A stretch of 64,000 bases of DNA, taken from contig CANPGB010000008.1 in the NCBI GenBank assembly GCA_947573485.1, forward strand, positions 1 through 64,000, written 5' to 3'. The translations under genes were made by a program, and so were the position numbers. The stretch comes from an uncultured Porphyromonadaceae bacterium. GTDB lineage: Bacteria > Bacteroidota > Bacteroidia > Bacteroidales > Muribaculaceae. The notes beneath the pieces are model-generated. The model was not told where the DNA came from. It did no database searches and was given only the letters and a program-made list of their open reading frames with translations. Positions 48,422 through 57,871 of the stretch are shown piece after piece (within the stretch, counting starts at the first letter, position 1; each line of letters opens with the position of its first letter).

Positions 48422-49332
48422 CGTTGCTGCGCTCCTTTCTTTATTTCTTCGAGGCGGCTCTGCTCGGCAGGATAGATAGGCTCGAGCATTCGGTAAACTT
48501 TCTCACGCTCTTCCTGCGGGGCCTTCGAGTAGATGTTCACGAGCTCGTCGAGCTTCGCATCTTTGAACATGGAGAGTGCCACCGACATAGGCGACACCTT
48601 GTACACTTTCTCTATCTCGGCGAGCGACTCGGTGACGGCGGCACGGCCTTTGTCGACCGACACTGCCATGTTGTCGAGCCCCTGGCGGTGATATTTGTAG
48701 AGCATATCGCGTATGCCCTGCGTGGCTGGGTCGGTGTACGACGAGAGCACTGCCGAGCGGTTCTTGGTATCCTCGAAAGCCTTCCAGCCGGTCTCGCCCG
48801 ACGACTGTGCCTGCTGCACTATAAGAGCGAGCCGCTCGAAGTAAGGCTCGCCACCGCGCGGCGAGAAGGAGTCGAAGTCCACCGCGAGGATGAGGTAGGC
48901 ATAGAAGTTGAGTATGGCCGTGAGCTGGCTCTCGAAGTTGTTGACCGAGAACACAAGGGGCTCGTTCTCGCGGTAGGTGAACTCGAGTTTGGCGTCGCGG
49001 AAGTTGATGAGCGTGGTGGTATACGAACTGTTGTACACAGGTCTTAAAGACTGTATCTGCAGGTCGCCCTTCATCACATCGTCGGTATACTCGGTAATGG
49101 TGAAAAAGAGGCGACACTCAATCTTCTCGTTGGCGGCAAACTGGGCGTTGCTGAACACGGTGGTGTTCATGTAGTCGTTCATCGCCTGCTGCAGGGTCTC
49201 GAACACCTGTTTGTTGGTGCCCTCAACCTGGTCGGAGTTGAGGGTCACAGTGCAATTCAGCTCCTGCGCCGCCACAGGCAGCACAAGAGCCGTGAGTAAG
49301 AGGGCTGATATGAGGGAGAGGAATCGGGTCAT
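48418..49332 (-). CDS. DUF4835 family protein
   Basis: Signal peptide; QELNCTVTLNSDQVEGTNKQVFETLQQAMNDYMNTTVF; location between coaBC and recN. Confidence 0.88.
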   Translation of the reverse strand: MTRFLSLISALLLTALVLPVAAQELNCTVTLNSDQVEGTNKQVFETLQQAMNDYMNTTVFSNAQFAANEKIECRLFFTITEYTDDVMKGDLQIQSLRPVYNSSYTTTLINFRDAKLEFTYRENEPLVFSVNNFESQLTAILNFYAYLILAVDFDSFSPRGGEPYFERLALIVQQAQSSGETGWKAFEDTKNRSAVLSSYTDPATQGIRDMLYKYHRQGLDNMAVSVDKGRAAVTESLAEIEKVYKVSPMSVALSMFKDAKLDELVNIYSKAPQEEREKVYRMLEPIYPAEQSRLEEIKKGAQQR

Positions 49333-50528
49333 AAGTCCTTGATTATCCGGTTTAAAATGTCGGCCGCCACATCTTGCTTGCTCTTCAGAGGGAATATTTC
49401 CTCGGAGCTGCGGGTTATGATAGTAACCTTGTTGGTGTCGGTGCCGAAACCGGCGCCTTTGTCGGCAAGGGAGTTGAGCACTATCATATCGAGGTTCTTG
49501 CGGCTGAGCTTCTCGCGGGCATTGCTCTCGCCGTTGTCGGTCTCGAGGGCGAAACCCACAAGAATCTGCCCGGGGCGCTTGGTGGCGCCGAGCGTGGCAG
49601 CGATGTCGGGGTTACGCACAAGCTCAATGGAGTCAACCTTATCGTGCTCGCGCTTTATCTTGCGGTCCACATAATGCGCGGGGGCGTAGTCGGCCACGGC
49701 AGCACACATCACGGCAACATCGCTGTCGGCGAAAGCTTTCTGCGCGGCCTCGAGCATCTGGCGGGCACTTTCTACGCGCACCGTGGTCACACCCTGCGGG
49801 TCTGGCAGAGCCGTGGGGCCGCTAACGAGGGTGACATCTGCGCCGAGGCGGGCGGCCTCGGCGGCTATGGCATAGCCCATTTTCCCGGTTGAGAAGTTGC
49901 CGATGAAACGCACAGGGTCGATGCGCTCATAGGTGGGCCCGGCGGTGACGAGCACCTTGCGGCCTGCCAGGGGGCTGTTCTCGCCGAAGAAGTCGTTGAG
50001 CACGGTAGCGATATTCTCGGGCTCTTCCATACGCCCGCGCCCTACGAGGTGGCTTGCGAGCTCCCCTACCTCAGGCTCTATTATGCGAACGCCGTCGGCG
50101 CGGAGCGTGGCAAGGTTGCGCGTGGTGCTGGGGTGAGCCATCATGTCGAGGTCCATGGCAGGAGCCACAAACACGGGGCATTTGGCCGAGAGGTAGGTGG
50201 TGATGAGCATATTGTCGGCAACGCCGTTGGCCATTTTCGCCAATGTGGAGGCCGTGGCCGGTGCCACTATCATCACATCGGCCCACAGCCCGAGCGACAC
50301 GTGCGAGTGCCACTCGCCGGTGTTGGCGGTGAAGAACTCGCTCACAACGGGTTTGCCGGAGAGCGACGACAGCGTCACGGGCGTGATGAACTCCTTGCCG
50401 TTGGGCGTGATGACAACCTGCACCTCTGCACCGGCCTTCACCAGCAGACGCAGGAGTGTCACGCTCTTGTAAGCCGCTATGCCGCCGCTTATGCCGAGAA
50501 TAATATGCTTGCCTGCGAGATTGTTCAT
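49329..50528 (-). CDS. coaBC: Bifunctional phosphopantothenoylcysteine decarboxylase/phosphopantothenate-cysteine ligase
   Basis: ILGISGGIAAYKSVTLLRLL; AGPTYERIDPVRFIGNFSTGKMGYAIA; VGFALET. Confidence 0.96.
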   Translation of the reverse strand: MNNLAGKHIILGISGGIAAYKSVTLLRLLVKAGAEVQVVITPNGKEFITPVTLSSLSGKPVVSEFFTANTGEWHSHVSLGLWADVMIVAPATASTLAKMANGVADNMLITTYLSAKCPVFVAPAMDLDMMAHPSTTRNLATLRADGVRIIEPEVGELASHLVGRGRMEEPENIATVLNDFFGENSPLAGRKVLVTAGPTYERIDPVRFIGNFSTGKMGYAIAAEAARLGADVTLVSGPTALPDPQGVTTVRVESARQMLEAAQKAFADSDVAVMCAAVADYAPAHYVDRKIKREHDKVDSIELVRNPDIAATLGATKRPGQILVGFALETDNGESNAREKLSRKNLDMIVLNSLADKGAGFGTDTNKVTIITRSSEEIFPLKSKQDVAADILNRIIKDL

Positions 50529-51289
50529 CGTTTCATGCGGAGCTTTATGCGGGTGAACGCCTTCTTGGTGCTGTTGGCGAAGTCGCCGCCCATAATCCAG
50601 CTGTAATAGCCGGGGTCGGTGGTGAGCACATCTTCGGCCAGCCGACCTTTATGCTTGCCGAAGTTGATTACCTCGCGCCCCTGCTCGTCGTACACGAGGC
50701 GCCCCATGAGGTCGACGTTCTTGTTGTTTGACGCGAACTCCGAGAGGGCGTTCACATCGGTGGGCAGATCGTCGTAGCGCTCGAGCTGAGCAAGGAGCAC
50801 CTCCATGGTGGCGGTGGTGTCGGCGAGGGCGCTGTGAGCCTCGGTGAGGTCTTTGCCGCAGTAGTATTTATAGGCGGCGACGAGGGTGCGCGGCTCTTTC
50901 TTGTGGAAGATAGTCTGCACGTCGATAAAGCGGGCGCGTGAGAAGTCGAAGTCTATGCCTGCGCGCTCAAACTCCTGGTCGAGCAGAGGTATATCGAAAC
51001 GGTTGCTGTTGAACCCGGCAATGTCGCAACCCGAAATGAGCTGCGCCAGCGAGTTGGCAACCTGTCTGAAAGTGGGCTCGCCGGCCACATCCTCGTCGGT
51101 GATGTGGTGCACGGCAGTAGCCTCGGCAGGGATAGGCATCTCCGGATTGATGCGGCGCGTCTTCGACTTCACCTCTCCGTCGGGGAAAAGCTTCACTACC
51201 GAAATCTCGACTATGCGGTCGGTGTTTATATTCGTGCCCGTAGTCTCAAGGTCAAAGAATACTATAGGGCGGGTAAGCTGTAATTTCAT
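50525..51289 (-). CDS. DnaQ-like 3'-5' exonuclease (DNA pol III epsilon-like)
   Basis: IVFFDLETTGTNINTDRIVEIS and HSALADTTATMEVL ExoIII motifs; start MKLQLTRP preferred over the upstream in-frame ATG at 51352 that runs into repeat DNA. Confidence 0.9.
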   Translation of the reverse strand: MKLQLTRPIVFFDLETTGTNINTDRIVEISVVKLFPDGEVKSKTRRINPEMPIPAEATAVHHITDEDVAGEPTFRQVANSLAQLISGCDIAGFNSNRFDIPLLDQEFERAGIDFDFSRARFIDVQTIFHKKEPRTLVAAYKYYCGKDLTEAHSALADTTATMEVLLAQLERYDDLPTDVNALSEFASNNKNVDLMGRLVYDEQGREVINFGKHKGRLAEDVLTTDPGYYSWIMGGDFANSTKKAFTRIKLRMKR

Positions 51290-51340
51290 TTTTCTAAATT
51301 TAGTGGCAAATGCCCTTCGGGCAAAGAGAGATTTTTTAAA

Positions 51341-51465
51341 GTCAAAAGTCAAAAGGATGAAGTCACAGAGTGAAGTCTAAAGGCAAAAGGATGAAGTCAA
51401 AAGGAAACAACTCCTAACCCCTAACCAAAAAACTCCTAACTCCTAACCAAAAAACTCCTAACCAA
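51341..51465 (-). repeat. Composite heptanucleotide repeat (CTCCTAA)n + (GTCAAAA)n, copy A
   Basis: gtcaaaagtcaaaaggatgaagtcac...ctcctaacccctaaccaaaaaactcctaactcctaaccaaaaaactcctaacc; immediately follows the dnaN stop. Confidence 0.85.
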
Positions 51466-52593
51466 TTAAAAGTCTCCCACAGTCATGGGCATGAGGAGCA
51501 TAACGAGCTCGGTGTTCTCAGGCTCTTCGCCGGGACGGAACACGCCGGGACGGCCTGCGTCGCCGAGGTTCACTATCACCTCCGAACCCTTGAGGGTGGT
51601 GAGGATTTCCATGAGATAGTTCGCGCTGAAGCCTATTGTGAGCTCGCCGCCGGTAAAGGAGCAAGGAACCTGCTCGCGGGCGCTGGTGCACAAACTCGGG
51701 TCGTTGCTCTTGATGAGGATATTGTCGGGAGTGATGCGGAACTTCTCAAGACCGCCGTCAACCTCAACGAAGATACCCACACGGCGCACGGCGTTGAGCA
51801 GCGAGGCGCGGTCTACGGTGAGCACCTTGTTGTTATCCTTGGGGATAACGCGGTTGTAGTCGGGATAGTTGCCGTTGAGGAAGGTGCACTGGAAGGTGTA
51901 ATGCTCGCTCTCGATAACGGCATTGCGCGCGTTCATGGTGATGTTGAGCGACTCCTCCTTTGCAAACACGTTCTTGATAACGGTCGAGGGCTTGGCAGGA
52001 AGCACGCAGCTGCCGGTGACGCCGGGAGCTGTGCGGCGGTCAATATAGCGCACGAGCTTGCGGGTGTCGGTGGCAACGAAGGTTATGCTGTCGGGGGCGA
52101 TGTCGATGTTCACGCCCTGCATAATCTGACGGTATTCGTCGGTGCTCACGGCAAACATGGTGTTATCGAGGCCTGCGAGCATCTGCTCGGTGGCGATGCT
52201 GAACTTGATGGGCTCGCCGGCGGTGTCGGCCTGGAACTGCGGGTACTGGTCGCCGGGGAGGGCTACAAAAGAGTAGTGACCCGAAGCATAGGAGAGCTGC
52301 ACCTCAAGGGTTTCTTCGTCAACACTCACTTTCACGCCCTGGTCGGGAAGCTCTTTGAGGAGCTCCACAAGGCGGCGTGCGCCAAGGCAGAAGCTGCCCG
52401 AACCCTTGGTGCCGGTAACTTCGAGGCGGGCCGTGAGGGCGTTCTCCTGGTCAGAACCGGTTATAGTAAGGGTCTCACCCTCGAGAGTGATAAGGAAATT
52501 ATCAAGAATAGTGAGGGCGTTCTTGGAGTTGATTACCTTGCTTACTGCCGAGGTGGCATTATAGAGTGTCTTGCTTGAAACGTTGAATTTCAT
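51466..52593 (-). CDS. dnaN: DNA polymerase III sliding clamp, beta subunit
   Basis: MKFNVSSKTLYNATSAVSKVINSKNALTILDNFLI; C-terminal VMLLMPM. Confidence 0.96.
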   Translation of the reverse strand: MKFNVSSKTLYNATSAVSKVINSKNALTILDNFLITLEGETLTITGSDQENALTARLEVTGTKGSGSFCLGARRLVELLKELPDQGVKVSVDEETLEVQLSYASGHYSFVALPGDQYPQFQADTAGEPIKFSIATEQMLAGLDNTMFAVSTDEYRQIMQGVNIDIAPDSITFVATDTRKLVRYIDRRTAPGVTGSCVLPAKPSTVIKNVFAKEESLNITMNARNAVIESEHYTFQCTFLNGNYPDYNRVIPKDNNKVLTVDRASLLNAVRRVGIFVEVDGGLEKFRITPDNILIKSNDPSLCTSAREQVPCSFTGGELTIGFSANYLMEILTTLKGSEVIVNLGDAGRPGVFRPGEEPENTELVMLLMPMTVGDF

Positions 52594-52656
52594 GTGTGTA
52601 TGGTGGTGTTAGTTTCTTATTCTCAACTAAGCGGAAACAGCTCCGCTATCAACTTA

Positions 52657-52688
52657 CAAATTTAGCGACTTCAAGCCAAACCACCAAA
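52657..52688 (-). promoter_or_regulatory. Bacteroidetes-type promoter for dnaN
   Basis: On the minus strand TTTG (52685-52688), 20-nt spacer, TAAATTTG (52657-52664). Confidence 0.6.
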
Positions 52689-52711
52689 TTTTAACACAAC
52701 AATTATCGCGA

Positions 52712-54268
52712 TTAGATCCACTCTTCGTTCTCGAGCCACGGAGTGTTGAGAATCTCCACGGGTTCGCCGCCGAGCCTAAGCGTAATGGTGCTGTCGGAGG
52801 CGGAGCGGCGGCAGGTTGCGGCTGACAGTGGCCCGTCGTAAACAGGCGGGGCAAACCACTCGCCGTGGCGGTCGATTATGCCCACCTTACCTTCGCTTTC
52901 GACGGCGGCAAGGTCTTGACTGAAGGGCTCGGCAGCAGCAAAACGAGGCTCAACGATAAAGCGGCGCTGTGCTACATCGAAGTAGCCGTAGAGCTGGCCT
53001 TGACGCACTATGCAAGTGCCCTCGGCTTCGCCGAGAAACTGCATGTCAGTGCTTTCGATAATCTCCTCGCCGTCAAGCGTATAGAGCGCCTCCGCACTGC
53101 CTTTCACGGCATACACGGCCCTGCAATCACGCCAGATGCGTATATAATCAAACTCATGCGGCAGAATCATCGTGCCCTCGTCGTTGTAGTAGCCCCAGCC
53201 CTCATCGGAGGCCGACATTGTGGCGCTGAAGCCGTAACCCGCAGGCTCGGTCTCAACCCGCCGATATGCCACAGGCAGCAACTCACGGCCGTCAACACCG
53301 AAAAGTCCGCGGCAGGAGCCGTGGCGCACCTTGATTTTGTTGTCGTACAGATACACCTCGCCTTCGACCGCAGGCGGCAAAATCCAATCGCCGTCGCGGT
53401 TTATCACACCCCAACGGCCGTCTGTCAAAACAGCGGCGAGGCCGTTGGGCTCGAACGACCACCCGTCATCGAAAGGCTCGCCGTTGAGCAAACGGCCGTA
53501 GCGGTTTACATACCCTATGCCCGTAATATGCCCGTCGGCCTCCTTTATGAGGCGCGTTATGCCGTTCTCCGGTTGCAGGGCACGGGTATATCCAAGCATC
53601 GCGAGGGCGAGATTGTGCGCGCTCATGGCTTCGGCCTCGGAGCGCAAAGGGCCGATAAGAGGGCGCAGAGCAGCGTCGGCGCTCAGCTCGAAAGCCTCAT
53701 ACTCCACAGCAAAGAATTTGGTCTCAACGCTCCCGAAGCGAAGATTCCAGACCCCGCAGGCCAAAGGGTGGCGGAGCTCCTGCTCCTTGCCTATTGTGGT
53801 GATATATTCGCCATTGGCATAGAAGCGCACATCATCGTCGGGGTGGATTGTGAGGGTGGCAAGCTTTTTCTTTAGCCGCTCCTCGCCGGTCAGGTCGCAC
53901 ACCGAGGCGGCAAGATCCTCGAGTTTGGCGGCCCAGTCGTTATCGGCAACAAGAAAGTGCTTGCGACTCAGATAGTAGCGCAGCTCATCGTTCATCTCCA
54001 CCGACTCTACAATAAACGGCACTATGGGCTTGCGGTGCGAGAAAGCAAGGTCGATGTCGGAGAGCACTTCCTCGGCCTCATTGGCTTTGCCTGAATACAC
54101 GAGCACTAAGGCATCGCAGCCTTTTACCGCTGCTATGCGTCGGCGGTACTCCCCTGCCTCGGGCAGGAATACTTCAAAGCCCATGGCGGAGAGTGTCATG
54201 GCCACCTGCGAGGCCACGGCGCGGTCGCCCGTCGAGTCGGTATTATAACATATACTTACGGTCTTCAT
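52712..54268 (-). CDS. Degenerate TIR-like domain + WG-repeat protein
   Basis: N terminus MKTVSICYNTDSTGDRAVASQVAMTLSAMGFEVFLPE...GCDALVLVYSGKANEAEEVLSDIDLAFSHRKPIVPFIVE is TIR-like; WG-type repeats RWGVINRDGDWILPP, GWGYYNDEGTMILPHEFDYI, LYGYFDVAQRRFIVEPRF, KVGIIDRHGEWFAPPVYDG. Confidence 0.75.
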   Translation of the reverse strand: MKTVSICYNTDSTGDRAVASQVAMTLSAMGFEVFLPEAGEYRRRIAAVKGCDALVLVYSGKANEAEEVLSDIDLAFSHRKPIVPFIVESVEMNDELRYYLSRKHFLVADNDWAAKLEDLAASVCDLTGEERLKKKLATLTIHPDDDVRFYANGEYITTIGKEQELRHPLACGVWNLRFGSVETKFFAVEYEAFELSADAALRPLIGPLRSEAEAMSAHNLALAMLGYTRALQPENGITRLIKEADGHITGIGYVNRYGRLLNGEPFDDGWSFEPNGLAAVLTDGRWGVINRDGDWILPPAVEGEVYLYDNKIKVRHGSCRGLFGVDGRELLPVAYRRVETEPAGYGFSATMSASDEGWGYYNDEGTMILPHEFDYIRIWRDCRAVYAVKGSAEALYTLDGEEIIESTDMQFLGEAEGTCIVRQGQLYGYFDVAQRRFIVEPRFAAAEPFSQDLAAVESEGKVGIIDRHGEWFAPPVYDGPLSAATCRRSASDSTITLRLGGEPVEILNTPWLENEEWI

Positions 54269-54270
54269 GG

Positions 54271-56211
54271 CTATATGGGGTCAGAAAGCGCCTCGGCCTG
54301 CATGGCTTCGTAGGCGCGCGTGTTGGCGTCGGCAAACTCCCGCAAGGGCGCCGTTGCAAAGGCTTCGCGCAGATGCGAGAATTTTTCAAACCAGAGGTCG
54401 AAAGCCTCGCGGTTATGCGAGTCATCGGAATCGCCCTCGGCAAAACTCATGCTGCGGCCGGCAGGACTGCCGTCGCGCTGCAGACTTATCTTGTGCGCTC
54501 CTATCGAAATTTCAACTATACCTTTGCCCCGCAGTTCGCGGCAACGTTTTGCCACGCACGGCAGGAAGGGCGCCCCTGAATAATCTATAAGTCCTTCGAG
54601 TCCGTCTTTGCACACGTGTATGTAGTAATCGTCGAAGTCTATGTCGGTGAAGAGAGCCTCGGTCACGGACTCGCCATCGGCAAGGCGCACAAGACCGTGC
54701 AGACCGCTGCCGAGTTTCTCATATGCGGCAAAAAGATGCGAGCGTCCGTAAGGAATCACGCGGCACCCTTCGAGGCGTTTCACCACTTTGCCATAAATAT
54801 CTAATATGTCGCAGTCACTGCCGCTCTGCCCCACGGCACGGGCGCCGCGAAGCACGAAAAGAGAATCATAGCGTGGCTCGATGCACACCTTTCCCCAAGG
54901 GTAAAGCAAGCCCGATTTCCCCTGTCGTTCAATTGTATAGAAGCCGGAGGCGAAAGTGGGTTCGCAGAAGGGGTCGATACGGTCGCCATAGGCTACGATA
55001 GCCCCGCTGCGGTCTATGAGATACTGCCCTTCGGCATCGGAGACCCACGCAATTCCCTGCGGCGTAAACGACAAGGCCTCATGGAAATACCTCCCCGGAA
55101 AAGCCTCGCTGCCATCGGCATGCGCATAGTATTTATGCCCTTTCTCGCCCTCGATTTCGATAGCGCCGGGGAGCACGGGATAGTCGGCATACGAAGGCTC
55201 TACAACAATCTTTCCCTCGCTGTCGATGAGGCCCCACAACTCGCCCTGCTGCACGGGTAGCAGACCGCCTTGGGCATACCATACGAAGCTGTACTCTCCG
55301 GGCACGCGTTCAAGAGCGGGCAGGCGATAGAGGCGGTAAACCTTGCTCGAAAAATCATTGCCACGGTAGCGGCTCAGCACAATGAAACCGCCCGTATGAA
55401 AATCGTAATGGCAGCGCTCGGGCAGGCGCAGCACTTTCTCGCCGTAGCGGTTCACGAGCCACCGTTCTTCGCCACAGTCGCCCGAAGGCAGTTCAAAAAA
55501 GGCGATGCCGTCGTTGAAAGCGCCCTCCACAGCAGCGCCCCGGCGGCAATAGTTGTCGAGGGTATCAAGCTCGGCCTTACGGCAGTAATCAACAAGGCTT
55601 TCGTACGTTATATGGAGGCGGTCGGCAAGCTCACCGCGGCGCCATTTGCGGCCACAGCTCACATCGGGGGTGCACAGCTCTATAGTTTTATCGCCCTCTG
55701 CGGGCAGAAATAGTATGAATTCCTCGCCCGGCATCACCCGACCTTGATAGACGCCGTCGGCATACACATTCAGCTCGCATTCAGCGGTAATAAGAGTGCG
55801 GGGCTTGCTCCGATAGTGCGTAAGATAGGCTTTCAGCTTTGCGACAAGTTCCTCAAAACGGGTGTCGGAGGCATGGAAATCCACGGCATTGGCGCTGTCG
55901 GCAAGATTGTCAATCAAGGGGTCGCACTCGCACTCCTCTATCCTGAAAGCGAAAATAGGGCGCCCGTGGCGATGACCGATTTCAAGTTCGTTAAGCACAT
56001 GCTCGGAGGCATTGGAGCGGGATGTGAGCACAAGCAGGGTTACGGCGCACTCGTCGAGTCCGGCTATAATGGAGCGCGACCACGCCATGCCGGGGACTAT
56101 GTCGCGGGGCGCCATCCAACAGCTGATACCCACCTCTTCAAGGCGCCTGCAGAGTGCGGCGGTGAGGGTGGCATCGGTGCTCGAATGGCTGAGAAAAACG
56201 TCGCGGGCCAT
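54271..56211 (-). CDS. TIR domain + WG-repeat protein
   Basis: ARDVFLSHSSTDATLTAALCRRLEEVGISCWMAPRDIVPGMAWSRSIIAGLDECAVTLLVLTSRSNASEHVLNELEIGHRHGRPIFAFRIE canonical TIR; WG-like ELWGLIDSEGKIVVEPSYA and KSGLLYPWGKVCIEPRYDS. Confidence 0.87.
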   Translation of the reverse strand: MARDVFLSHSSTDATLTAALCRRLEEVGISCWMAPRDIVPGMAWSRSIIAGLDECAVTLLVLTSRSNASEHVLNELEIGHRHGRPIFAFRIEECECDPLIDNLADSANAVDFHASDTRFEELVAKLKAYLTHYRSKPRTLITAECELNVYADGVYQGRVMPGEEFILFLPAEGDKTIELCTPDVSCGRKWRRGELADRLHITYESLVDYCRKAELDTLDNYCRRGAAVEGAFNDGIAFFELPSGDCGEERWLVNRYGEKVLRLPERCHYDFHTGGFIVLSRYRGNDFSSKVYRLYRLPALERVPGEYSFVWYAQGGLLPVQQGELWGLIDSEGKIVVEPSYADYPVLPGAIEIEGEKGHKYYAHADGSEAFPGRYFHEALSFTPQGIAWVSDAEGQYLIDRSGAIVAYGDRIDPFCEPTFASGFYTIERQGKSGLLYPWGKVCIEPRYDSLFVLRGARAVGQSGSDCDILDIYGKVVKRLEGCRVIPYGRSHLFAAYEKLGSGLHGLVRLADGESVTEALFTDIDFDDYYIHVCKDGLEGLIDYSGAPFLPCVAKRCRELRGKGIVEISIGAHKISLQRDGSPAGRSMSFAEGDSDDSHNREAFDLWFEKFSHLREAFATAPLREFADANTRAYEAMQAEALSDPI

Positions 56212-56223
56212 AGGCGTGCCTTT

Positions 56224-57006
56224 TTAGCGGGCAGCCGTTATGGCTATGGCATTGAGCTTGTGCTCGAGTTCGGTGGTGCTCACGCGGGTGGAGAGCTTGC
56301 CGCGGTGGGCAATGGAGATGTTTCCGGTTTCCTCGGAGACGACTACGGCCACGGCGTCGGTGGCCTGGGCTATGCCCAAGGCCGAGCGGTGGCGCAGGCC
56401 GAGCGTACGCGGCACGTCGCTGTCGTGGCTCACGGGCAGGATACACCCGGCAGCCTCTATGCGGTTGTGCGCTATTATCATGGCACCGTCGTGCAGGGGC
56501 GAGTTCTTGAAGAATATATTCTCTATAAGACGCGTGTTGATGTTGGCGTCGATAATATCGCCCGAGGCGGCATAGGAGTCGAGGGGTATCGACTGCTCGA
56601 TTACAATCAGCGCACCTGTCTTGCTCTTGCTCATGCTCATGCAGGCATATACTATAGGCATTACCCACGCCAAAGCCTCGCGGTCGAGGTCCTCACGGTG
56701 GTGGTGGAAAAGGTTGCTAAAAAACTTCCACCTCCGTTGCGAGCCCAGTTCGACAAGAAAGCGCTTGATAGGCTCCTGGAAGAGTATCACAAGGATTATC
56801 AGGCCTATGGCCATGAACTTGTCGAGAATGGTGCCTATGAGGCGCATGCCGAAGATTTCGGAGGCCAGCACCCACACCACTATGAAAGCGAGCACGCCAT
56901 AGAAAATATTTATGGTGCCCGACTCTTTCATAAGCCGGTAGATGTAGTAGAGCAATACTGCGAAGAGCAGTATGTCAATGGCGTCTTTTATTCCGAAATC
57001 AAACAT
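56224..57006 (-). CDS. cdaA: Diadenylate cyclase (c-di-AMP synthase), CdaA type
   Basis: Three N-terminal TM segments; DAC motifs SPLHDGAMII and LGLRHRSALGIAQ. Confidence 0.95.
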   Translation of the reverse strand: MFDFGIKDAIDILLFAVLLYYIYRLMKESGTINIFYGVLAFIVVWVLASEIFGMRLIGTILDKFMAIGLIILVILFQEPIKRFLVELGSQRRWKFFSNLFHHHREDLDREALAWVMPIVYACMSMSKSKTGALIVIEQSIPLDSYAASGDIIDANINTRLIENIFFKNSPLHDGAMIIAHNRIEAAGCILPVSHDSDVPRTLGLRHRSALGIAQATDAVAVVVSEETGNISIAHRGKLSTRVSTTELEHKLNAIAITAAR

Positions 57007-57853
57007 TGCGGGGAGATTGGAGTTTTGAGAAGAGATTCACACTTTGCACGGCTTCTTTCACGTCGTGCACGCGGAGTATGGCGGCGCCGCGCTCAAGGGC
57101 GAAAGCACCGGTGACGGCGGTGGCTGTGCAGGCTTCGTCGGCGCTGACGCCGAGCAGCCGCGTGAGCATGGATTTGCGCGACACTCCCACAAGCACGGGG
57201 CGGCCGAGCAGACCGAATGCATCGAGCTGGGCGAGCATCTCGTAGTTCTGGTCAAGGGTCTTGGCAAAACCGAAGCCGGGGTCCACTATAACATCGGCCA
57301 CGCCAAGCTCCTCAAGGGTGGCAAGACGCATACTCAGCTCGTGTATAACATCGCGCGTAACGCCACCCGGATAGTCGGTGAGGCCGCCCATGGTGGCGGG
57401 TGTTCCGCGGGTGTGCATCAGCACGTAGGGGCAATGCAGCGAGGCCACAGCCTCGAACATGCCCGCGTCGAGCGTGCCGCCCGAAATATCGTTCACGATA
57501 TGCGCCCCCCACTCTCCCACTGCTTTGAGGGCAACTTCGGCGCGGAAGGTGTCGACCGACAGCGGCACGGCATCGCCCACTGCTCGGCGCACGGCGTCGA
57601 GCCCGAGTTTCAGTCGGCGGCACTCCTCGTCGGCACTGACATCGTCGGCTCCGGGGCGCGTGGAGTAGGCTCCGAGGTCGAGGAAATCGGCGCCATCGGC
57701 CACCAGACGGGTGGCTCGCGCTTCAATCTCGGCCTCGGTGCGTGCACGCGAACCGGCGTAGAAAGAGTCGGGCGTAATGTTGATTATGCCCATTACCGCC
57801 GGCCGCGTGTACTCGCGGAGTCGGCCTCCGATATTCAGGCTAAAGGGTGTCAA
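56999..57853 (-). CDS. folP: Dihydropteroate synthase
   Basis: VMGIINITPDSFYAGSRA; DFLDLGAYSTRPGADDVS; VIVDPGFGFAKTLDQN. Confidence 0.96.
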   Translation of the reverse strand: MTPFSLNIGGRLREYTRPAVMGIINITPDSFYAGSRARTEAEIEARATRLVADGADFLDLGAYSTRPGADDVSADEECRRLKLGLDAVRRAVGDAVPLSVDTFRAEVALKAVGEWGAHIVNDISGGTLDAGMFEAVASLHCPYVLMHTRGTPATMGGLTDYPGGVTRDVIHELSMRLATLEELGVADVIVDPGFGFAKTLDQNYEMLAQLDAFGLLGRPVLVGVSRKSMLTRLLGVSADEACTATAVTGAFALERGAAILRVHDVKEAVQSVNLFSKLQSPRNV

Positions 57854-57871
57854 CCGTTGCGAAGGGAGTGT

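Noticed and set aside
51341-51465. Heptamer array considered as a CRISPR array
   Set aside because: Unit is 7 bp with no spacers and no cas genes in the window
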